The notes under the pieces are model-generated. The model worked only from the letters and a program-made list of their open reading frames with translations, did no database searches and was not told where the DNA came from. From Chryseobacterium salivictor (lineage in GTDB: Bacteria; Bacteroidota; Bacteroidia; Flavobacteriales; Weeksellaceae), in assembly GCF_004359195.1 (NCBI RefSeq), contig NZ_CP037954.1, forward strand, positions 1,240,001-1,304,000: a stretch of 64,000 bases of DNA. The letters run 5' to 3'. Both the position numbers and the translations under genes were made by a program. This document shows, in pieces, positions 56,582-64,000 of the stretch (positions are counted from its first letter, which is position 1; every line of letters starts with the position of its first letter).

Positions 56582-59073
56582 AATTAAAAAATTACATCAA
56601 CGGACAATGGATCGAAGGATCAGGAAATGAAATACCATTATATAACGCCGTAAATGGCGAATTGGTCGCGATTTCAGATACCGAAGGAATCAATTTTGAA
56701 CAAGCCTTAGATTACGGAAGAACTGTAGGTTACCAAAATCTTTCTTCCATGACCTTCTACGATCGAGGTGAAATGTTGAAGAAAGTGGCTCTTTATTTAT
56801 TAGAAAGAAAGAAAAAATATTACGATTTATCTTATAAAACTGGTGCAACTCACGCCGATTCCTGGGTGGATATCGAAGGAGGTTTCGGAACATTCTTCAC
56901 TTATTCAGGACTTGCAAAAAGAATGTTACCCAACACTCCATTTTGGGTTGATGGCGATACGCAGAAACTTTCTGCTAACGGAACTTTTATTGGGACGCAT
57001 ATTTTGACGCCAAGCGAAGGCGTTTCCGTTCAGATTAATGCGTACAACTTCCCTGTTTGGGGAATGTTAGAAAAACTATCAACTTCTCTATTAGCGGGAG
57101 TTCCAAGTATTGTAAAACCTGCAACACCAGGTTCCTATTTAACCAACGCGGTTTTTCAGGATATGATCGAAAGCGGTTTCCTTCCCGAAGGTGCAATTCA
57201 GTTAGTTTGTGGAGAACCGGGAAACATTCTTGATTATGTTCAGGATGGCGATTCTGTGCTTTTTACAGGTTCAGCTTCGACCGGAAAAAAATTAAAATCT
57301 TTACCATCCATTTCTAGAAATGCGGTCCGTTTCAATATGGAAGCAGATTCTTTAAACTGTTCAATCCTCGGTCTCGATGCAAAACCCGGAACACCGGAAT
57401 TTGATCTGTTCATCAAAGAAGTTCGGACAGAAATGACGACCAAAGCAGGACAGAAATGTACGGCAATCCGAAGAATTATTGTCCCCGAAAATTTAGTGGG
57501 TGATGTTCAGAATGCTCTGTCCAAAGCTTTAGATCAAACCAAAATTGGAAATCCTTTAAGCCGTGAAACCAGAATGGGTTCCATCGTTGGTAAAAAAGAA
57601 ATGGCCGTTTTGGAAGAAAAAATAGAACTGCTTAAAGCCGAAACAGAATTGATTTACGATGGGAAACAGGAATTGATAGATGCAGATTATGAAAAAGGTG
57701 CCTTTGTGACTCCTAAAGTATTCTACAATGACAAGCCTTTTCAAAAGAATTCTTCCCACGAAGTAGAAGCTTTCGGTCCGGTTTCAACGATTATGCCGTA
57801 CAAAGATGCAGAAGAAGCCGCCGCTTTGGCAAAACGGGGAAAAGGAAGTTTGGTAGGTTCCATTATTTCTCACGATGAAAAATTCGTTGCAGAAACCTCC
57901 TGGAAAATGGCTTCCTCTCATGGAAGAATTTTCGTGTTAAACAGAGATAATGCCAAAGAATCGACCGGTCACGGTTCGCCTTTGCCAACCTTAATGCACG
58001 GCGGTCCCGGAAGAGCAGGCGGTGGAGAAGAAATGGGCGGATTGAACGGCCTTCATTTCTTTCTTCAGAAAACAGCGATTCAGGGTTCTCCGGATATTTT
58101 GACGGCAATTACCAAAATTTATCAGCAAGGGGCAACTCAACATTTTTCAGACAAACATCCATTCAGAAAATATTTCGAAGAAGTAGAAGTTGGTGATTCA
58201 TTGGAAACAGCCGGAAGAACTGTAACGGAAGCCGATATCGTTAATTTTTCCAATGTTTCTTGGGATCATTTCTATGCTCACACCGATTCAACTTCTCTGA
58301 ACGGAACCATTTTCGATCAAACGGTTGCGCATGGATATTTTATTCTTTCCGCGGCAGCAGGATTATTTGTTTCAGGGAAAAAAGGTCCGGTCATTGCCAA
58401 TTATGGTTTAGAAAATGCAAATTTCTTTAAACCCGTTTACGCCGGAGACACAATCACAGTTTATTTAACGGCAAAAGAGAAAATCAACAAAGGCGTGAAA
58501 GGAAGAAATATTCCGAGTGGCGTTGTAAAGTGGTTGGTGGAAGTGGTTAATCAGCGCGAAGAAACTGTTTGCGTCGCCACAATCTTGACTTTGGTAGCAA
58601 AAAAATCTCCTTTCATAAAAATTGACTATAAAGATTTTGCGAAAAGATTAAACAATTTAAATGAGCAATCTGCGCCGATTTGGGGAAAAATGAATGCACA
58701 ACAAATGTTGGAACATTTAGAAACCACCATGAAATACAGCACTGGAGAATTGGAAACTTCGGAATGTAAAACACCGGAAGAACATTTAGAAAAATATCAG
58801 GATTCACTTTATAATTTCAGAAAAATGCCGAAAGATTTTCCCGCCCCTTTTTTAGAAGAGGGAAAACTACCCGAATTAAAATATAAAAACCTGGATGAAG
58901 CCAAAACTCATTTTATAGAATCGGTAAAGAATTATCAGATTTATTACCGTGAAAATCCGGAAGCTGAACATTTACATTTTGTTTTCGGAAAATTAAATAA
59001 AGAGATGATGGAATTATTTCATCAAAAGCATGTGACCCATCACTTTGAACAATTTGGACTTTTTACCAGTTAA
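56578..59073 (+). CDS. paaZ: PaaZ-type bifunctional aldehyde dehydrogenase/enoyl-CoA hydratase with extra C-terminal domain
   Basis: PaaZ opens the oxepin ring of the phenylacetate pathway and oxidises the resulting semialdehyde. The 831-aa protein has an N-terminal aldehyde dehydrogenase domain (about 1-520; catalytic Cys in TTKAGQKCTAIRRI, NAD site LFTGSASTGKK, Glu in FNMEADSLNC), then a MaoC-like hydratase domain (about 530-670; VSWDHFYAHTD, DQTVAHGYFILS). The last 150 residues (IWGKMNAQQMLEHLETTMKY ...) resemble a DUF1569/DinB-type domain that classical PaaZ (about 680 aa) lacks. It overlaps the small membrane protein gene upstream. Confidence 0.93.
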   Translation: MKLKNYINGQWIEGSGNEIPLYNAVNGELVAISDTEGINFEQALDYGRTVGYQNLSSMTFYDRGEMLKKVALYLLERKKKYYDLSYKTGATHADSWVDIEGGFGTFFTYSGLAKRMLPNTPFWVDGDTQKLSANGTFIGTHILTPSEGVSVQINAYNFPVWGMLEKLSTSLLAGVPSIVKPATPGSYLTNAVFQDMIESGFLPEGAIQLVCGEPGNILDYVQDGDSVLFTGSASTGKKLKSLPSISRNAVRFNMEADSLNCSILGLDAKPGTPEFDLFIKEVRTEMTTKAGQKCTAIRRIIVPENLVGDVQNALSKALDQTKIGNPLSRETRMGSIVGKKEMAVLEEKIELLKAETELIYDGKQELIDADYEKGAFVTPKVFYNDKPFQKNSSHEVEAFGPVSTIMPYKDAEEAAALAKRGKGSLVGSIISHDEKFVAETSWKMASSHGRIFVLNRDNAKESTGHGSPLPTLMHGGPGRAGGGEEMGGLNGLHFFLQKTAIQGSPDILTAITKIYQQGATQHFSDKHPFRKYFEEVEVGDSLETAGRTVTEADIVNFSNVSWDHFYAHTDSTSLNGTIFDQTVAHGYFILSAAAGLFVSGKKGPVIANYGLENANFFKPVYAGDTITVYLTAKEKINKGVKGRNIPSGVVKWLVEVVNQREETVCVATILTLVAKKSPFIKIDYKDFAKRLNNLNEQSAPIWGKMNAQQMLEHLETTMKYSTGELETSECKTPEEHLEKYQDSLYNFRKMPKDFPAPFLEEGKLPELKYKNLDEAKTHFIESVKNYQIYYRENPEAEHLHFVFGKLNKEMMELFHQKHVTHHFEQFGLFTS

Positions 59074-59078
59074 TTGCC

Positions 59079-59400
59079 ATAAGAAAATCTTTAGCCTTCT
59101 TTTTTGGTGTCTTTTTTGCCTTGCAGTTTTCTGCGCAGAAAGTTTTCTATGTTGAGTATCAAAGTCAAGCCGATGTGAAGTTTTTGTGGTGAAATATGAA
59201 AGCCAGGCAGATTTGAATGTTTATAAAGTAGATTATCAAAGTCAAGCAGACGGAAATGAAGGGAAATGGTTCTTTGTTAAATATTCGGGTCAGGCAGATA
59301 AGAAGATTTATTTCGTTGATTATGAAAGTCAGGCAGATTTGAAAATATTTTTTGTGAGGCTGGCTGGAATAAGAAAGAAAAGAAGCAGTTGATGTATTGA
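59079..59400 (+). pseudogene. DUF6150 family protein, frameshifted relic
   Basis: Joining three frames gives a signal peptide (LAFFFGVFFALQFSAQ), then the family repeats VFYVEYQSQAD, VKYESQADLNVYKVDYQSQA, WFFVKYSGQADKK, FVDYESQADLKIFF, and a C-terminal AGWNKKEKKQLMY tail. One base is missing near 59177, giving an early TGA; a second frameshift with loss of part of the last repeat lies near 59355. No ATG is at the expected start (ATA or ATT instead). It lies 5 bases after the paaZ stop. Confidence 0.75.
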
Positions 59401-59436
59401 AGGGATGATTTAAAACACATTTATTAATGGTGTAAA

Positions 59437-59509
59437 TGTTCCAAAGGAATATTATCTCTGTAGCATTGAATTAAAAATAATGAATTTGCGTTCCGGAGGA
59501 ACGCTATCT
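59437..59509. repeat. Two related palindromic intergenic repeats
   Basis: GCGTTCCGGAGGAACGC (59488-59504) is a perfect palindrome followed by TATCT. A diverged copy, GTTCCAAAGGAATATTATCT, lies about 50 bases upstream at 59438-59457. The form is that of a REP-type element of Bacteroidota intergenic regions. Confidence 0.55.
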
Positions 59510-59536
59510 AATGACCATTAAACTAAAGGTACTATT

Positions 59537-60226
59537 TTGAAAAAAACCATCGGAGAACAAGTTGTGGCATTCAACAGGCAGTTGCATTATTCAGGCGATC
59601 TTCCTGAAGGCTTCCACGTGCTCAATCCGTTCTTCGATAATCCCGAAACTTTAACGGTGATGACCGAATTTTATCAGAAATTTTACAATGACCATAACCA
59701 GAGGAAATTCATAATCGGAATAAATCCCAGCCGCCACGGAGCAGGAGTTACCGGCGTTCCATTTACCGACACCAAAAGATTGGAAACCGTTTGCGGAATC
59801 GAAATGAAATCGGCTCATACGCATGAGATTTCCTCTGTTTTCCTATATGACGTGATCGGACAGTTTGGAGGTCCGGAACAGTTTTATAAAGAGTTTTATA
59901 TCAACTCGCCTTTCCCTTTAGCGATTGTCAGAAATACGGTTAGAGGTAATTTAAACGCCAATTATTACGACGACAAAAATCTATTCAAAGCTGTAAAACC
60001 TTTTATGATTCAAAGTTTAAAGGATCATATCAGTCTGGGTTTAGACACTTCAGAGGTCTTTATTTTAGGAAAAAAGAATGCTACTTTTATTGATAAAATC
60101 AACAGTCAGGAACATTTTTTTGATAAAATGACGGTGCTGGAACATCCCAGATATATTCAGCAATACAAAAGCAAAGAGAAACAATTATACATCGATAAAT
60201 ATTTAATCGCCTTAAATAAAGCATAA
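59537..60226 (+). CDS. SMUG2-type DNA glycosylase family protein
   Basis: A 229-aa protein of the uracil-DNA glycosylase superfamily, SMUG2/DUF4918 group. The active-site-like motif GINPSRHGAGVTGVPFTDTK (about residues 59-78) corresponds to the GMNPGPFGMAQTGVPFG segment of SMUG1, and a late HPRYIQQY supplies the second motif. Such enzymes remove uracil or oxidised bases in DNA. The start is a TTG codon; the next in-frame ATG would delete the first 38 residues. It overlaps the downstream hydratase gene by one base. Confidence 0.88.
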   Translation: MKKTIGEQVVAFNRQLHYSGDLPEGFHVLNPFFDNPETLTVMTEFYQKFYNDHNQRKFIIGINPSRHGAGVTGVPFTDTKRLETVCGIEMKSAHTHEISSVFLYDVIGQFGGPEQFYKEFYINSPFPLAIVRNTVRGNLNANYYDDKNLFKAVKPFMIQSLKDHISLGLDTSEVFILGKKNATFIDKINSQEHFFDKMTVLEHPRYIQQYKSKEKQLYIDKYLIALNKA

Positions 60227-60993
60227 TGAACAACGGATTTGTAACCCAGGAAATAAAAAACAACATCGCCGAAATCACCTTCGGTACACCAAAAAGCAAT
60301 TCTTTGCCGGGAGAGATTTTAGAAAAACTCGCAAAAACGATTTTAGAAAGCGGCAAAGATCAAAATGTAAAAGCAATCCTTTTAAAATCGAAAGGTGAAA
60401 AAGCCTTTTGTGCCGGAGCAAGTTTCGATGAATTACTGGAAATTGAAGAACTGGAAAAATCAAAAATATTTTTCGGTGGATTTGCTAAAGTTTTGAATGC
60501 CATGCGAAATTGCGGAAAATTAGTCATCGTAAGAGTTCAGGGAAAAACTACCGGAGGCGGCGTGGGAATCGCCTGTGCCGCAGATTATTGTTTCGCTACC
60601 AAAGATTCTGCAATGGCTTTAACGGAATTGAATTTGGGAATTGGACCGTTTGTGATCGGGCCTTTCGTAGAAAGAAAAATTGGAAAATCAGCCTATTCAG
60701 CGATGTCGGTTGATGCAGATTTCCGAAGCGCCGACTGGTGTGAAAAGCACGATGTTTATCATTCGGTATCAGAAAATATTGAGAAAATGGATGAGAAAAT
60801 TAATGCGTTCATGGAAAAATTATCTTCAAGAAGTTCAGATGCTTTGGCTTTAATTAAAAAAGTTTCGTGGGAAGGAACCGAACATTTTGACCAATTAATG
60901 CCGGAAAGAATATTGATGAGTGCTTCTTTGATTTTAGAAGATTCTGCCAAAGAAAATATTGGGAAAATTAAAGAAAGGCTTCGTGCGAAATAG
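60226..60993 (+). CDS. Enoyl-CoA hydratase/isomerase family protein
   Basis: A 255-aa crotonase-fold protein. The oxyanion-hole segments are GEKAFCAGASFDELLE (about residue 60) and VRVQGKTTGGGVGIACAADY (about residue 103); the usual second catalytic Glu region reads ALTELNLGIGPFVIGPF. Its place near paaZ suggests a role in phenylacetate beta-oxidation (PaaF- or PaaG-like), but the sequence alone cannot fix the substrate. It is translationally coupled to the SMUG2-like gene (TAATG). Confidence 0.88.
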   Translation: MNNGFVTQEIKNNIAEITFGTPKSNSLPGEILEKLAKTILESGKDQNVKAILLKSKGEKAFCAGASFDELLEIEELEKSKIFFGGFAKVLNAMRNCGKLVIVRVQGKTTGGGVGIACAADYCFATKDSAMALTELNLGIGPFVIGPFVERKIGKSAYSAMSVDADFRSADWCEKHDVYHSVSENIEKMDEKINAFMEKLSSRSSDALALIKKVSWEGTEHFDQLMPERILMSASLILEDSAKENIGKIKERLRAK

Positions 60994-61065
60994 TGATGAA
61001 GACAAATATTTATAGAAAAAGTTCTGATTTTATGCGCTAATTTTGATAGTGCAAAACATATTATC

Positions 61066-61098
61066 AAAGAAGCAGAAATTAATTTTTCCGCTTCTTTT
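61066..61098. terminator. Convergent terminator between the hydratase gene and recQ
   Basis: AAAGAAGC.GAAA / TTTC.GCTTCTTT forms a hairpin with A and T runs on both sides, suiting both convergent genes. Confidence 0.65.
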
Positions 61099-61141
61099 AT
61101 TTTCACTAAAATATATTTTCGGTTTCGGTTATTAGACCTGA

Positions 61142-63340
61142 TTACTTTTGATTTGTGCTGTTTTCTTTTTCCTTCCTTTTATAAAAAGCAAGTGCTACAT
61201 GAATTTCAAAATAAGAAAACTCTTCGCCCAGTTCTTCTTTTATTGCTTTTAAAGATGGAATAGTCTGCGTTTTAGCAAAAGAAATAATCGGATCTATTTT
61301 ATTGATATCCATCAGTTCGCTAGCTTTAATGGTGCCCACCTCCACAAAATTGGCTAGGTGATTTTGAATCGTATTCAAAGACAAATTTCTGTTTTTTGCA
61401 ATATCTTCTATACTGTTGGCCGCTTTGTACATCTGAAAAGTTGTGGTATAAGTTCCGGCTTGGTATTGATTTTCTTTTTTCGGCGTACTTTGTTTCTTCG
61501 GCTTTTTTTCGGAGATCTTACTGGTCAGATTATTTTTGCTGCAGTATTCTGAGATTAAATCTAAAAATATTTCCCCGTATTTTTCAATTTTAAAGGCTCC
61601 GAAACCACTGATCTGGCTAAGTTCTTCTTTGGTATGGGGAAGATAACTTGCTAATTCGAGCAGCGTGGCATCAGAAAAGATAACATAAGGAGGTACATTT
61701 TCTTGCTCGGCTTGCTGTCTTCTTAAAACTCTTAATTCATTAAATAATTCCGGATGTTCTTCTACTTCATTTTTCGGATATGAGATTTCTGTTTCTGCTA
61801 CAGTCACTGCTTTGGCGAACGCTCTTACTTTTTGAAGGTTGACTTTTTTCCGGTTAAATAAAACTTCTTTACTTTTTTCTGTCAGTTTTAAAACAGGGAA
61901 TTCTTCGTTCGATTCCTGTAAAAAACCATTGAGCAGTAATTGTTTTGTTAATTGTTGCCAATATGTTTTTTCAGTGTTTCTGCCGATTCCATAAGTTGGT
62001 AAACCACGCATGTAATCCGTAATTTTCGCTCCTTTTGATCCGCGGAGAAAATCAATAATTAAATTTTTTCCGTAACGTTCTTTCAAACGGAAAATGGCAC
62101 TCAGTAATTTTTGGGCATCAATAGTGGCGTCCCAATTTTCAAAATCGCTGAGACAATAGTCGCAGGAATTACAGTTTCCGGGATGTGATTCTCCAAAATA
62201 TTCCATCAGATATTGTCGTCTGCATCTTTGCATCTCGGCAAAGTCGGTCATTTGTTGCAATTTTTTCAACATCAAAGTAGATTGCTCCTCGTTACCTTCG
62301 ATCATTGCAAATTTCTTCAGCTTCATTACATCCGCATTGGAGTAAAATAAAATCGCTTCACTCGGCAATCCATCTCTTCCGGCTCTTCCCGTTTCCTGGT
62401 AGTAACTTTCTATATTTTTGGGAAGATCTGCATGCATTACAAAACGGACATTACTCTTATCGATTCCCATTCCAAACGCAATGGTAGCAACCATTACTCT
62501 GATTTTATCCTTGATGAAATCATCCTGAACCTGCGCGCGTTCTGAGGAAGAAATTCCTGCGTGATAAAACGCTGCATTGATGCCATTTTCTTTGAGGTTA
62601 TTTGCCATGTCTTCCGTTCCTTTCCGGGACAAACAGTAGATAATTCCCGAATCATTCGGATGTTCATTAAGATATTGAACAATGTGATTGAGAACGGACT
62701 GTTTCGGCTGCACAAAATATTTAATATTGGCTCTGTCAAAAGATGAAATCAAAACAGCCGGTTCTCAGAGATTAAGCTGTTTAATAATGTCCTGCCTCGT
62801 AATTTCATCGGCACTTGCCGTTAATGCAATAATTGGTGTTTGTGGAAACTGCCTTTTTAATCCATTTAAAAATAAATAATCCGGACGGAAATCATGTCCC
62901 CAATGTGAAACACAATGCGCTTCATCTACCGCAAATAAGGAAATGTGGAGGTCCGACAGCAAGTTTAAAAACGAACCGTTATCTGCACTCAGTTTTTCGG
63001 GCGCAACATACAGAAGTTTGAGTTTTCCTTCTTTTAATTGATGAAAAGTTTGATTCTGCTCCAAAGGATTCATCGAAGAATTGAGGAAAGCTGCAGGGAT
63101 TCCATTCGTACGCAAAGTATCAACCTGGTCTTTCATCAAAGCGATTAAGGGCGAAATTACAATTGCTGTTCCGTCCAAAACCAGCGCTGGAACTTGGTAG
63201 CACAAAGATTTTCCACCGCCAGTCGGCATCAAGACAAATGTATCTTTTTTTGCAATTACGTTTTCAACTGCACTTGCTTGTTCGAGTCGGAAATTGTCGT
63301 AGCCAAAATATTGTTGAAGTATTTGTAAAGCTTTTTCCAT
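61142..63340 (-). pseudogene. recQ: ATP-dependent DNA helicase RecQ, interrupted by an in-frame stop
   Basis: RecQ unwinds DNA during recombinational repair. Together the two halves give a 732-codon RecQ. The N-terminal half (63340-62765, 191 aa) has MPTGGGKSLCYQVP, VISPLIALMKDQV and AVDEAHCVSHWGHDFRPDY. After a TGA at 62767-62765 the same frame continues with EPAVLISSFDRANIKYFVQP, the second helicase domain, a zinc site (CRRQYLMEYFG ... CNSCDYC), an HRDC domain (KEELSQISGFGAFKIEKYGE) and a C-terminal helix-turn-helix region. There is no frameshift; a single nonsense codon separates helicase domains 1 and 2. It may be inactive, or the base may be a sequencing error. Confidence 0.9.
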
Positions 63341-63406
63341 AAATCAAAATTTGTGTTATGGTAAAAATAGTAAATTAACGGAGAACTTCATAGCGTTGCA
63401 TTCATT

Positions 63407-63445
63407 AAAAAAAATCTCACCGTTTATGAAAACAATGAGACTTTT
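63407..63445 (-). terminator. Terminator of aspS
   Basis: On the minus strand AGTCTCATTG / CGGTGAGATT (with wobble pairs) is followed by T8. It lies between the aspS stop and the recQ start. Confidence 0.6.
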
Positions 63446-63465
63446 TATATTGATTTTGAGAATCT

Positions 63466-64000
63466 TTATGCTTTTAAATTCAATTTCAATTCCAACTCAT
63501 CCAACTGCTCATCCGCAATCGCACTCGGCGCATCAATCATCACATCACGTCCCGAGTTATTTTTCGGGAAGGCGATATAATCCCGGATCACTTCATTTCC
63601 GTCGAGAATCGCAACCAAACGGTCGAAACCTAATGCCAGACCAGCATGTGGCGGTGCACCATATTGGAAAGCGTTCATCAGAAACCCGAACTGTGTTTCT
63701 GCATCTTCTTTTGTGAAACCTAAAAGATTAAACATTTTCGCCTGTAAATCTTTATCGAAAATTCTCACAGAACCACCGCCGATTTCATTTCCATTAAGAA
63801 TTAAATCGTAAGCATTCGCTCTGGCTTTTCCCGGATCGGTTTCCAATAAATGTACATCTTCCGGTTTCGGTGAAGTGAAAGGATGGTGCATTGCGTGATA
63901 TCTTCCGCTTTCTTCGTCCCATTCCAAAAGTGGGAAATCGATCACCCAAAGTGGGGCAAATTCTTTCGGATTTCTTAATCCCAATCTGTTCCCCAATTCC
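63466..64000 (-). CDS. aspS: Aspartyl-tRNA synthetase, C-terminal part (runs off the window)
   Basis: Aspartyl-tRNA synthetase charges tRNA-Asp. Only the C-terminal 178 or so residues are inside the window; the frame stays open to the right edge. The visible part has the [20 protein letters not shown] segment, [19 protein letters not shown], and class II motif 3 [20 protein letters not shown], ending in the bacterial AspS-type [20 protein letters not shown] tail. It is the bacterial-type enzyme. The gene lies upstream of recQ on the same strand, separated by a terminator. Confidence 0.95.
   Translation of the reverse strand, partial: ELGNRLGLRNPKEFAPLWVIDFPLLEWDEESGRYHAMHHPFTSPKPEDVHLLETDPGKARANAYDLILNGNEIGGGSVRIFDKDLQAKMFNLLGFTKEDAETQFGFLMNAFQYGAPPHAGLALGFDRLVAILDGNEVIRDYIAFPKNNSGRDVMIDAPSAIADEQLDELELKLNLKA

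Noticed and set aside
59186..59392. Intact 68-aa gene starting at GTG
   Set aside because: It is the middle of a frameshifted DUF6150 gene; family repeats continue on both sides in other frames.

Overview
The window is typical of a Flavobacteriia member of the Chryseobacterium/Kaistella/Epilithonimonas group (Weeksellaceae). The evidence is AT-rich sequence, near absence of Shine-Dalgarno sites, many promoters with the Bacteroidota -7 box TAnnTTTG, a type IX secretion C-terminal signal, GLPGLI-family proteins, DUF6150 and IPExxxVDY-type proteins, zinc-free forms of S14 and L36, and a mevalonate-pathway HMG-CoA reductase. No rRNA, tRNA, CRISPR array, phage or transposase gene was seen.

Layout. 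0-9.7 kb: radA, a MazF-type toxin-antitoxin pair, an ACP phosphodiesterase, a DUF6702-like exported protein, a secreted S8 protease with a T9SS tail, a HupE/UreJ-like membrane protein and an M1 peptidase. 9.8-11.9 kb: groES-groEL. 12-16.3 kb (minus): acpP-fabF-rnc-IPExxxVDY-pyk, a compact fatty-acid/RNase III/pyruvate kinase operon. 16.5-20.4 kb (minus): a partial phenylacetate cluster (paaE, a small unknown gene, paaA), then an unknown gene and a formimidoylglutamase-like gene. 20.7-24.4 kb: clpB, then a 1.1-kb region without intact genes that holds three tandem ~171-bp hairpin cassettes predicted to be small RNAs. 24.4-30.9 kb: ABC-F ATPase, HMG-CoA reductase, small membrane proteins, an EamA exporter and sucC.

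31.2-52.5 kb is the ribosomal supercluster: rpsL-rpsG-fusA-rpsJ, then rplC through rplQ with secY, infA, rpmJ and rpoA. It is split between rpsJ and rplC by a 3.8-kb AT-rich island with a small Cys-containing exported protein, three GLPGLI proteins and a DUF1294 protein. The downstream half has its own promoter in front of rplC. Several unusually long gaps inside these operons contain heptanucleotide-periodic repeats.

52.6-64 kb: a lipoprotein, eno, gltA, a small membrane protein, a long paaZ-type fusion, a frameshifted DUF6150 relic, a SMUG2-type glycosylase, an enoyl-CoA hydratase family gene, recQ broken by one in-frame TGA, and the C-terminal part of aspS, which runs off the window.

The most notable features are the three tandem RNA cassettes after clpB, whose invariant linker is complementary to a start-codon-like sequence; the island splitting the S10 operon; the heptad repeats in operon gaps; the nonsense codon in recQ; and phenylacetate genes in two separated, incomplete groups. 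All functional statements come from reading motifs and gene order. No database search was run.
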